From Rhipicephalus microplus (lineage: Eukaryota > Arthropoda > Arachnida > Ixodida > Ixodidae): 64,000 nucleotides of DNA. The DNA is taken from contig NC_134707.1 in NCBI RefSeq assembly GCF_043290135.1, positions 137,641,319 to 137,705,318 on the forward strand, in the 5' to 3' direction. The notes under the pieces were generated by a model. It saw nothing but the letters and a program-made list of their open reading frames with translations. It was not told the DNA's origin and made no database searches. A program made the translations under genes and the position numbers. This document shows, in pieces, positions 54,129 to 64,000 of this stretch (positions are counted from its first letter, which is position 1; the number at the start of each line of letters is the position of its first letter).

Positions 54129-57100
54129 TAGGCACGCGCGTACTCGTTTTGAACGCGAACGCGCATACGCGTTTTTGAACATGCACACGCGTACTCGTTT
54201 TTAAATGCGCACGCGTATACTCGTTTTGAATGCACACGCGCATACTCGTTTTTGAATAGGCACGCGCGTACTCGTTTTTGAATGCGCACGCGTATACCCG
54301 TTTCGGAATGCGCACGCACATACTCGTTTTCGAATAGGCACACGCATACTCGTTTTTGAATGCGCACACGCATACTCGTTTTTGAATGCACACGTGCATA
54401 CTCGTTTCGGAATAAGCACGCGACTACTCGTTTTTGAATAGGCACGCGCGTACTCGTTTTTGAACGCGAACGCGCATACGCGTTTTTGAACATGCACACG
54501 CGTACACGTTTTTGAATGCGCACGCGTATACTCGTTTTGAATGCACACGCGCATACTCGTTTCGGAATACGCACGCGCATACTCGTTTTGGAACGCGCAC
54601 GCGCATACTCGTTTTGGAATAGGCACGTGCGTACTCGTTTTTGAATGCGAACGCGCATACGCGTTTTTGAACATGCACACCCTTACGCCTTTTTGATTGC
54701 ACACGCGCGCACTCGTTTGGGAATAGGCACGTGCGCACTCGTTTTCGAATGCGCACACGCATACTCGTTTTCGAATGCACACGCACATACTCGTTTCGGA
54801 ATACGCACGCGCATACTCGTTTCGGAATAAGCACGCGACTACTCGTTTTTGAATAGGCACGCGCGTACTCGTTTTTGAACGCGAACGCGCATACGCGTTT
54901 TTGAACATGCACACGCGTACACGTTTTTGAATGCGCACGCGTATACTCGTTTTGAATGCACACGCGCATACTCGTTTTTGAATGGGCACGCGCGTACTCG
55001 TTTTTGAATGCGCACGCGTATACTCGTTTCGGAATGCGCACGCGCATACTCGTTTTCGAAAAGGCACGCGCATACTCGTTTTTGAATGCGCACACGCATA
55101 CTCGTTTTTGAATGCACACGCGCATACTCGTTTCGGAATACGCACGCGCATACTCGTTTTGGAACGCGCACGCGTATACTCGTTTGGAAATAGGCACGTG
55201 CGTACTCGTTTTTGAATGCGAACGCGCATACGCGTTTTTGAACATGCACACCCTTACTCCTTTTTGATTGCACACGCGCGCACTCATTTCGAAATAGGCA
55301 CGTGCGTACTCGTTTTTGAATGCGCACGCGCACACGCGTTTTTGAACATGCACACGCGTACTCGTTTTTGAATGCGCACGCGTATACTTGTTTTGAATGC
55401 ACACGCGCATACTCGTTTTTGAATAGGCACGGGCGTACTCGTTTTTGAATGCGCACGCGTACACTCGTTTCGGAATGCGCACGCGCATACTCGTTTTCGA
55501 AGCATATTCGTTTTGGAATAGGCACGTGCGTGCTCGTTTTTGAAAGTGAACGCACATACGCGTTTTTGAACATGCACACGCGTACTTTGTTATGAATGCG
55601 CACGGGTATATTCGTTTTGAATGCACACGTGCATATTCGTTTTTGAATAGGCACGCGCATACTCGTTTTTGACTTCGCACGTGTATACTCGTTTCGGAAT
55701 GCGCACGCGCATGCTCGTTTTTGAATAGGCACGCGCGTACTCGTTTTTGGATGCCCACGCGTACAATCGTTTTGAATGCGCACGCGTATACTCGTTTTTG
55801 AATGCACACGCGCATACTCGTTTTCGAATAGGCACGCGCATACTCGTTTTTGAATGCACACGCGCATACTCGTTTTTGAATGCGCACGCGCATACGCGTT
55901 TTTGAACAGGCACACGCGTACTCGTTTTTGAATGCACACGCGCATACTCGTTTTCGAATAGGCACGCGCATACTCGTTTTCGAATGCGCACACGCATACT
56001 CGTTTTTGAATGCACACGCACATACTCGTTTCGGAATACGCACGCGCATACTCGTTTTGGAATGCGCACGCGCATACTCGTTTTTGAATAGGCACGCGCG
56101 TACTCGTTTTTGAACGCGAACGCGCATACGCGTTTTTGAACATGCACACGCGTACTCGTTTTTGAATGCGCACGTGTATACTCGTTTTGAATGCACACGT
56201 ACATACTCGTTTTTGAATAGGCACGCGCGTACTCGTTTTTAAATGCGCACGCATATACTCGTTTCGGAATGCGCACGCTCATACTCGTTTTCGAATAGGC
56301 ACACGCATACTCGTTTTTGAATGCGCATAGGCATACTCGTTTTTGAATGCACACGCGCATACTCGTTTCGGAATAAGCACGCGACTACTCGTTTTTGAAT
56401 AGGCACGCGCGTACTCGTTTTTGAACGCGAACGCGCATACGCGTTTTTGAACATGCACACGCGTACACGTTTGTGAATGCCCACGCGTATACTCGTTTTG
56501 AATGCACACGCGCATACTCGTTTTTGAATGGGCACGCGCGTACTCGTTTTTGAATGCGCACGCGTATACTTGTTTCGGAATGCGCACGCGCATACTCGTT
56601 TTCGAATAGGCACGCGCATACTGGTTTTTGAATGCGCACACGCATACTCGTTTTTGAATGCACAAGCGCATACTCGTTTCGGATTACGCACGCGCATACT
56701 CGTTTTGGAACCCGCACGCGCATACTCGTTTTGAAATAGGCACGTGCGTACTCGTTTTTTGAATGCGAACACGCATACGCGTTTTTGAACATGCACACGC
56801 GTACTCGTTTTTGAATAGGCATGCGCGTACTCGTTTTTGAATGCGCACGCGCACACTTGTTTTTGAATGCGCACACGCATACTCGTATTTGATTGCGCAC
56901 GCGCATACTCGTTTTGCAATAGGTACGTGCATACTCGTTATTGAATGCGCACACGCATAATTGTTTTTGATTGCGCACACGCATACTCGTTTTTGAATGC
57001 ACACGCGCAGAATCGTTTTGGAATAAGCACGTGCGTACTCGTTTTTGAATGCGCACGCGCATACGCGTTTTTGAACAGGCACACGCGTACTCGTTTTTGA

Positions 57101-58322
57101 ATGCGTACGCGTATACTCGTTTCGGAATACGCACGCGCATACTCGTTTTGGAATGCACATGCGTATACTCGTTTTGGAATAGGCACGCGCATACTCGTTT
57201 TTGAATGCGCAGACGCAATCTTGTTTTTGAATGCGCACATGCATACTCGTTTTTGATTAGGCACGCGCGTACTCGTTTTTGATTGCGCACGCGCATACTC
57301 GTTTTTGATTGCACACGCGCGTACTCGTTTTGAAATAGGCACGCACATACTCGTTTTTGAATGCGCACACGCATACTCATATTTGAATGCTCAAGCGCAT
57401 AATCTTTTGGAATAGGCACGTGCGTACTCGTTTTTGAGTGCGCACGCGCATACGCGTTTTTGAACATGGACACGCGTACTCGTTTTTGAATGCACGCGCG
57501 CATACTCGTTTTCGAATACGCACGCGCATACTCGTTTTTGAATGCGCGCACGCAGGCTCGTTTTTGAATGCACACGCGCATACTCATTTCGGAATACGCA
57601 CGCGCATACTCGTTTTGGAAAGCGCACGCGCATACTCGTTTTCGAATAGGCACGCGCATACTCGTTTTTGAATGCACACGCGCATACTCGTTTTTGAATG
57701 CGCACGCGCATACGCGTTTTTGAACAGGCACAGGCGTACTCGTTTTTGAATGCGCACGCGCATACTCGTTTTCGAATAGGCACGCGCATACTCGTTTTCG
57801 AATGCGCACACGCATACTCGTATTTGAATGCACACGCGCGTACTCGTTTTGAAATAGGCACGTGCATACTCGTTTTTGAATGCGCACACGCATACTCGTA
57901 ATTGAATGCACACGCGCATACTCGTTTTGAAATAGGCACGTGCATACTCGTTTTTGAATGCGCACGCGCATACGCGTTTTTGAACAGGCACACGCGTACT
58001 CGTTTTTGAATGCGCATGCGCATACTCGTTTTCGAATAGGCACGCGCATACTCGTTTTCGAATGCGCAAACGCATACTCGTTTTTGAATGCACACGCACA
58101 TACTCGTTTCGGAATACGCACGCGCATACTCGTTTTGGAACGCGCACGCGCATACTCGTTTTGGAATAGGCACGTGCGTACTCGTTTTTGAATGCGAACG
58201 CGCATACGCGTTTTTGAACATGCACACGCGTACTCGTTTTTGAATGCGCACGCGTATACTCGTTTCGGAATGCGCACGCGCATACTCGTTTTCGAAGCAT
58301 ATTCGTTTTGGAATAGGCACGT

Positions 58323-59410
58323 ATGGATATTCTTGTTGCCGAGTCTGTATTTGTGGAGTTTGAAGTTGTGGAGTTTCTAGTTGTGGAGTTTCTAGTTGTG
58401 GAGTCTCTAGTTGCAGAGTTTCTAGTTGCGGACTTTCTAGTTGTGGAGTTTCTGGTTGTGGAGTTTCTAGTTGAGGAGTTTCAAGTTGTGGAGTTTCTAG
58501 TTGTAGATTCTCTAGTTGAGGAGTTTCTGGTTGTGAAGTTTCTAGTTGCGGAGTTTCTAGTTTTTGGAGTTTCTAGTTGTGGAGTTTCTAGTTGTAGAGT
58601 CTCCTGTTGCGGAGTTTCTAGTTGCAGAGTTTCTAGTTGGGGAGTTTCCAGTTGTGGAGTTTCTAGTTGTGGAGTTTCTATTTGTGCAGTCTCAAGTTGT
58701 GGAGTTTGAACTTGTGGAGTTTCCAGTTGTGGAGTTATAGTTGTGCACTTTCTAGACATAAAATTTCTTGTAGCCGAGTCTCTATTTGTGGAGCTTGTAG
58801 TTGTGCAGTTTCTAGTTGTTGAGTTTGTAGTTGTGGAGTCACTAGTTGCAGAGTTTCTGGCTGTGGAGTTTCAAGTTGTGGAGTTTCTAGTTGTGGAGTC
58901 TCAAGTTGTGGAGTCTAAAGTTGTGGAGTTTCAAGTTGTGGAGTCTCTAGTTGTGGAGTTTCTAGTTGCAGGGTATCTAGTTGTGGAGTTTCCAGTTGTG
59001 GAAATTCTAGATGTGGAGTTGCGGAGTCTCTGGTTGTGGAGTTTCTAGTTGTGGAGTTTCTAGTTGTGGAGTTTCGAGTTGTGGAGTCTCTAGTTGTGGA
59101 GTTTCTAGTTGTGGATTTTCCAGTTGTGGAGTATCTAGTTGCGGAGTTTCCAGTTGTGAAGTATCTAGTTGTGGAGTTTCCAGTTGTGGAGTATCTAGTT
59201 GTGGAGTTTTAGGTTGTGGAGTTTCTAGTTGCGGAGTTTCTAGTTGCGGAGTTTTTAATAGTGGAGTTTCTAGTTGTGAAGTTTCAAGTTGCGGAGTCTC
59301 AAGTGATGGAGTTTCCAGTTGTGGAGTTCTTAGTTGTGGAGTTTCTAGTTGTTGAGTTTCTAGTTGTGAAGTCTCTAGTTTTGCAGTTTCTAGTTGTGGA
59401 GTTTCTAGAT
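58323..59410. repeat. 15-bp satellite higher-order unit, short copy
   Basis: Opens with the anchor GGATATTCTTGTTGCCGAG at 58325 and contains a TAGTTTTTGGAG monomer at 58558 and an AAATTTCTTGTAGCCGAG monomer near 58760. It ends where a degraded anchor (AATGAATTTCTAGTTGCCG) appears at 59411. It is roughly half the length of the later units. Confidence 0.7.
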
Positions 59411-61415
59411 AATGAATTTCTAGTTGCCGAGTCTGTATTTGTGGAGTTTGAAGTTGTGGAGTTTCTAGTTGTGAAGTTTCTAGTTTTTGGAGTTTCTAGT
59501 TGTGGAGTTTCTAGTTGTAGAGTCTCCTGTTGGGGAGTTTCTAGTTGCGGAGTTTCTAGTTGGGGAGTTTCCAGTTGTGGAGTTTCTAGTTGTGGAGTTT
59601 CTATTTGTGCAGTCTACAGTTGTGGAGTTTGAACTTGTGGAGTTTCAAGTTGTGGAGTCTATAGTTGTGGTGTTTCTAGTTGTAGATTTTCTAGTTGTGG
59701 AGTATCTAGTTGTGGATTTTCCAGTTGTGGAGTTTCTAGTTGTTTAGTTGCGGAGTCTCTAGTTGTTGAGTTTCTAGTTGCAGAGTTTCTAGTTGTGGAG
59801 TTTCAAGTTGTGGAGTCTCTAGATGTAGATTTTCCAGTTGTGGAGTTTCTAGTTGCTGAGTTGCGGAGTCTCTAGTTGTTGAGTTTCTAGTTGCAGAGTC
59901 TCTAGTTGTGGAGTTTCAAGTTGTGGAGTCTCTAGATGTGGAGTTTCTAGTTGTCGAGTTTCCAGTTGTGGAGTATCTTGTAGTGGAGTTTCGAGTTGTG
60001 GAGTTTCTAGTTGTGGAGTTTCTAGTTGTCGAGTCCCTAGTTGTGGAGTTTCTAGTTGCGGAGTTTCTAGTTGTGGAGTTTCAAGTTGTGGAGTCTCAAG
60101 CTGGGGAGTTTCTAGTTGTTGAGTTTTTAGTGTGGGAGTTTCTAGTTGTTGAGTTTCAAGTTTGAAGTCTCTAGTTGTAGATTCTTTAGTTGTGAAGTCT
60201 CTAGTTTAGGAGTTTCTAGTTGAAGAGTTTTTTGTTGTGGAGTGTCTAGTTGTGGAGTTTCCAGTTGTGGAGTTTCGAGTTGTGGAGTTTCTAGTTGCAG
60301 AGTCTCTAGTTGTGGAGCTTCAAGTTGTGGAGTCTCTAGTTGTGGAGTTTCTAGTTGCCGAGTTTCCAGTTGTGAAGTATCTAGTAGTGGAGTTTCCAGT
60401 TGTGGAGTCCCTAGTTTTGGAGTTTCTAGTTGCGGAGTCTCAAGCTGTGGAGTTTCAAGTTGTGGAGTTTCTAGTTGTGGAGTCTCAAGTTATGGAGTTT
60501 AAAGTTGTGCAGTATCAAGTTGTGGAGTCTCTAGTTGTGGAGTTTCTAGTTGCAGAGTATCTAGTTAGGGAGTTTCCAGTTGTGGAGTTTCTAGATGTGA
60601 AGTTGCGGAGTCTCTGGTTGTTGAGTTTTTAGTTGTGGAGTTTCCCTTTGTGGAGTTTCGAGTTGGGGAGTTTCTAGTTGTGGAGTTTCTAGTTGTGGAA
60701 TTTTGAGTTGTGGAGTTTCTAGTTGTGGAGTTTCTAGTTGCGGAATCTCTAGCTGTAGATTTTCTTGTTGCGTAACTTAAGGTCGTGAGGTTTCAAGTTG
60801 TGGAGTTTCTAGTTGTGGAGTTTCTAGTTGTGGAGTCTCTAGTTGTGTAGTTTCTAGCTGCGGAGTTTCTAGTTGCGGAGTTTCTATTTGTGAAGTATCT
60901 AGCTGCGGAGTTTCTAGTTGCAGAGTCTCTAGTTGTGGAGTTTCTAGTTGTGGAGTTTCTAGTTGTGGAGTTTCTAGTTGTGGAGTTATAGTTGTGGACT
61001 TTCTAGACATGAAATTTCTTGTAGCCGAGTCTCTATTTGTGGAGCTTGTAGTTGTGGCGTTTCTAGTTGTTGAGTTTCTAGTTGTGGAGTCTCTAGTTGC
61101 AGAGTTTCTAGTTGTGGAGTTTCTAGTTGTGGAGTTTCTAGTTGTGGAGTTTCTAGTTGTGAAGTTTCCAGTTGTGAAGTATCTAGTTGTGCAGTTTCCA
61201 GTTGTGGAGTATCTAGTTGTGTAGTTTTAAGTTGTGGAGTTTCTAGTTGCGGAGTTTTTAATAGAGGAATTTCTAGTTGTGAAGTTTCAAGTGGCGGAGT
61301 CTAAAGTTGTGGAGTTTCCAGTTGTGGAGTTTTTAGTTGTGGAGTTTCTATTTGTTGAGTTTCTAATTGTGAAGTCTCTAGTTTTGCAGTTTCTAGTTGT
61401 GGAGTTTCTAGATAC
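59411..61415. repeat. 15-bp satellite higher-order unit, second copy
   Basis: Matches the following unit with an offset of about 2153-2183 bp: TAGTTTTTGGAG at 59481/61664, GTGGAGTGTCTAG at about 60237/62420, and the GAAATTTCTTGTAGCCGAG monomer at about 61010/63163. It also holds a unique-looking CGTAACTTAAGGTCGTGAGG segment at 60771, repeated at 62909. Confidence 0.78.
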
Positions 61416-63673
61416 GGATATTCTTGTTGCCGAGTCTGTATTTGTGGAGTTTGAAGTTGTGGAGTTTCTAGTTGTGGAGTCTCTAGTTGCGGAGTTTCTA
61501 GTTGCGGACTTTCTAGTTGTGGAGTTTCTGGTTGTGGAGTTTCTAGTTGAGGAATTTCTGGTTGTGGAGTTTCTAGTTGAGGAGTTTCAAGTTGTGGAGT
61601 TTCTAGTTGTAGATTCTCTAGTTGCAGAGTTTCTAGTTGTGAAGTTTCTAGTTGCGGAGTTTCTAGTTTTTGGAGTTTCTAGTTGTGGAGTTTCTAGTTG
61701 TAGAGTCTCCTGTTGCGGAGTTTCTAGTTACGGAGTTTCTAGTTGGGGAGTTTCCAGTTGTGGAGTTTCTAGTTGTGGAGTTTCTATTTGTGCAGTCTCA
61801 AGTTGTGGAGTTTGAACTTGTGGAGTTTCAAGTTTTGGAGTCTATAGTTGTGGTGTTTCTAGTTGTAGATTTTCTAGTTGTGGAGTATCTAGTTGTGGAT
61901 TTTCCAGTTGTGGAGTTTCTAGTTGTTTAGTTGCGGAGTCTCTAGTTGTTGAGTTTCTAGTTGCAGAGTCTCTAGTTGTGGAGTTTCAAGTTGTGGAGTC
62001 TCTAGATGTGGATTTTCCAGTTGTGGAGTTTCTAGTTGTTGAGTTGCGGAGTCTCTAGTTGTTGAGTTTCTAGTTGCAGAGTCTCTAGTTGTGGAGTTTC
62101 AAGTTGTGGAGTCTCTAGATGTGGAGTTTCTAGTTGTCGAGTTTCCAGTTGTGGAGTATCTAGTAGTGGAGTTTCGAGTTGTGGAGTTTCTAGTTGTGGA
62201 GTTTCTAGTTGTCGAGTCCCTAGTTGTGGAGTTTCTAGTTGCGGAGTTTCTAGTTATGGAGTTTTAAGTTGTGGAGTCTCAAGCTGGGGAGTTTATAGTT
62301 GGTGAGTTTTTAGTGTGGGAGTTTCTAGTTGTTGAGTTTCAAGTTTGAAGTCTCTAGTTGTAGATTCTTTAGTTGTGGAGGCTCTAGTTTAGGAGTTTCT
62401 AGTTGAAGAATTTTTTGTTGTGGAGTGTCTAGTTGTGGAGTTTCGAGTTGTGGAGTTTCGAGTTGTGGAGTTTCTAGTTGCAGAGTCTCTAGTTGTGGAG
62501 CTTCAAGTTGTGGAGTCTCTAGTTGTGGAGTTTCTAGTTGCCGAGTTTCCAGTCGTGAAGTATCTAGTAGTGGAGTTTCCAGTTGTGGAGTCCCTAGTTT
62601 TGGAGTTTCTAGTTGCGGAGTCTCAAGCTGTGGAGTTTAAAGTTGTGGAGTTTCAAGTTGTGGAGTCTCTAGTTGTGGAGTTTCTAGTTGCAGAGTATCT
62701 AGTTGTGGAGTTTCCAGTTGTGGAGTTTCTAGTTGTGAAGTTGCGGAGTCTCTGGTTGTGGAGTTTTTAGTTGTGGAGTTTCCCTTTGTGGAGTTTCGAG
62801 TTGGGGAGTTTCTAGTTGTGGAGTTTCTAGTTGTGGAATTTTGAGTTGTGGAGTTTCTAGTTGTGGAGTTTCTAGTTGCGGAATCTCAAGCTGTAGATTT
62901 TGTTGTTGCGTAACTTAAGGTCGTGAGGTTTCAAGTTGTGGAGTTTCTGGTTGTGGAGTTTCTAGTTGTGGAGTTTCTAGTTGTGGAGTTTCTAGTTGTG
63001 GAGTCTCTAATTGTGTAGTTTCTAGCTGCGGAGTTTCTAGTTGCGGAGTTTCTATTTGTGAAGTATCTAGCTGCGGATTTTCTAGTTGCAGAGTCTCTAG
63101 TTGTGGAGTTTCTAGTTGTGGAGTTTCTAGTTGTGGAGTTATAGTTGTGGACTTTCTAGACATGAAATTTCTTGTAGCCGAGTCTCTATTTGTGGAGCTT
63201 GTAGTTGTGGAGTTTCTAGTTGTTGAGTTTCTAGTTGTGGAGTCTGTAGTTGCAGAGTTTCTAGTTGTGGAGTTTCTAGTTGTGGAGTTTCTAGTTGTGG
63301 AGTTTCTAGTTGTGAAGTTTCAAGTTGTGGAGTTTCTAGTTGTGGAGTCTCAAATTGTGGAGTTCAAAGTTGTGGAGTTTCAAGTTGTGGAGTTTCCAGT
63401 TGACGGGTATCTAGTTGTGGAGTTTCCAGTTGTGAAGTATCTAGTTGTGCAGTTTCCAGTTGTGGAGTATCTAGTTGTGTAGTTTTAAGTTGTGGAGTTT
63501 CTAGTTGCGGAGTTTTTAATAGAGGAATTTATAGTTGTGAAGTTTCAAGTGGCGGAGTCTGAAGTTGTGGAGTTTCCAGTTGTGGAGTTTTTAGTTGTGG
63601 AGTTTCTATTTGTTGAGTTTCTAACTGTGAAGTCTCTAGTATTGCAGTTTCTAGTTGTGGAGTTTCTAGATAT
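61416..63673. repeat. 15-bp satellite higher-order unit, third copy
   Basis: Runs from the GGATATTC anchor at 61416 to the next at 63674, 2258 bp. It contains the second CGTAACTTAAGGTCG segment at 62909. Length differences from the previous unit come from gained or lost 15-mers and a few odd-length monomers such as GGAGTTGCGGAG. Confidence 0.78.
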
Positions 63674-64000
63674 GGATATTCTTGTTGCCGAGTCTGTATT
63701 TGTGGAGTTTGAAGTTGTGGAGTTTCTAGTTGTGGAGTCTCTAGTTGCGGAGTTTCTAGTTGCGAACTTTCTAGTTGTGGAGTTTCTGGTTGTGGAGTTT
63801 CTAGTTGAGGAGTTTCAAGTTGTGGAGTTTCTAGTTGTAGATTCTCTAGTTGCGGAGTTTCTAGTTGTGAAGTTTCTAGTTGCGGAGTTTCTAGTTTTTG
63901 GAGTTTCTAGTTGTGGAGTTTCTAGTTGTAGAGTCTCCTGTTGCGGAGTTTCTAGTTACGGAGTTTCTAGTTGGGGAGTTTCCAGTTGTGGAGTTTCTAG
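63674..64000. repeat. 15-bp satellite higher-order unit, partial fourth copy
   Basis: Starts with the same GGATATTCTTGTTGCCGAG anchor and follows the order of 61416 onward, including TAGTTTTTGGAG at 63892 (2228 bp after 61664). It is cut by the window edge. Confidence 0.75.

Larger units (their letters stand above)
8015..58305. repeat. Truncated-monomer landmark GAAGCATATTC, about 20 copies
   Basis: A shortened monomer reading GAAGCATATTCG breaks the 26-bp rhythm at 8015, 15372, 22669, 29043, 32045, 36112 (GCATAATCG), 37477, 39307, 40851, 42215, 43086, 44451, 45321, 47099, 48877, 51171, 52250, 53305, 55499 and 58294. It is usually followed by a GGAATAGGCACGTGCGTGCTCG-type monomer and then a GTACTTTGTTATGAATG monomer. 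It is absent from the first 8 kb. These sites mark homologous positions in different higher-order blocks. Confidence 0.85.
26347..58322. repeat. 26-bp satellite array, right part
   Basis: The same 26-bp satellite resumes after the retrotransposon in the same orientation and with the same monomer variants, so both parts were one array before the insertion. Higher-order blocks with periods of about 1.75 to 3 kb are more frequent here than in the left part. The array stops at about 58322, inside a GGAATAGGCACGT monomer, where a different satellite begins. I find no gene or unique spacer in this 32-kb stretch. Confidence 0.97.
58323..64000. repeat. 15-bp satellite array
   Basis: Tandem copies of GTGGAGTTTCTAGTT and close variants (GCGGAG, GCAGAG, GTGAAG, GTTGAG; TTTCAAG, TCTCTAG, TTTCCAG) fill the rest of the window, about 380 monomers by length, and run past the right edge. 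The plus strand is strongly T/G-rich: 12 of the 15 consensus bases are T or G, and one is C. Because 15 is divisible by three, the monomer gives a five-residue repeat in each frame: VVEFL and CGVSS on the plus strand, LETPQ and RNSTT on the minus strand, while the third frame of each strand holds a TAG. Occasional out-of-length monomers switch frames, so no frame stays open throughout. It shares no sequence with the 26-bp satellite. Confidence 0.95.

Noticed and set aside
1..58322. CENP-B-box-like centromeric satellite.
   Set aside because: I could not find the TTCGTTGGAA core. The motif TCGTTTTCGAA is only superficially similar, so centromere identity cannot be claimed from sequence.
58323..58709. 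Possible repetitive protein with VVEFL repeats, and CGVSS or LETPQ frames in the 15-bp array.
   Set aside because: Several frames on both strands are open at once because the monomer is 15 bp, and each breaks after at most about 190 codons through odd-length monomers or TAG. This fits a non-coding satellite.
58323..64000. Telomere or G-quadruplex repeat, because the strand is T/G-rich.
   Set aside because: There is no TTAGG-type unit, runs of three or more G's are rare, and the 15-bp monomer does not resemble any telomere repeat I know.

Overview
The window is almost entirely satellite DNA from an animal genome, most likely an arthropod and probably a tick. The tick call is an inference. It rests on a tRNA-headed SINE-like sequence that resembles the Ruka-type SINEs I recall from ticks, fused to an RTE/BovB-like LINE. 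I see no host protein-coding gene, rRNA gene or functional tRNA gene.

Layout. (1) 1-23160 is a head-to-tail array of a roughly 26-bp monomer (some copies 25 bp), all in one orientation. Each monomer joins a T-run (CGTTTTTGAA) to a strictly alternating purine/pyrimidine tract (ATGCGCACGCGCATAC). (2) 23161-26346 is one minus-strand retrotransposon insertion of 3186 bp. It carries a tRNA-like head with A and B boxes, a 10-A run, a LINE 5' region, an APE-type endonuclease frame and a reverse transcriptase frame, and it ends after a 12-nt 3' UTR. An 11-bp target-site duplication (TTGAATGCACA) flanks it. (3) 26347-58322 is the same 26-bp array resuming. (4) 58323-64000 is an unrelated 15-bp satellite (GTGGAGTTTCTAGTT and variants) that runs off the right edge.

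The 26-bp array is about 2,100 monomers by length. It is organised into higher-order blocks of very different periods: tandem pairs of about 1630, 3002/2950, 2236, 1778 and 2297 bp, plus dispersed pairs about 8.0-8.2, 7.36 and 15.83 kb apart. Truncated monomers (for example the GAAGCATATTC landmark) punctuate the blocks. The retrotransposon interrupts one block, and intact empty versions of the same site occur at about 35.15, 37.99 and 53.82 kb. This dates the insertion after the block had already been copied.

Very long open frames cover the minus strand of the 26-bp array, up to 1419 codons. They are a property of the monomer: its minus strand has no TAA, TAG or TGA in any register, and because the period is not a multiple of three all frames give the same 26-residue cycle. 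I do not call them genes. The LINE is probably dead as a protein source: its endonuclease has Ile where the catalytic Asn of the GDFNA motif should be, and its two domains are in different frames around a 10-A run.
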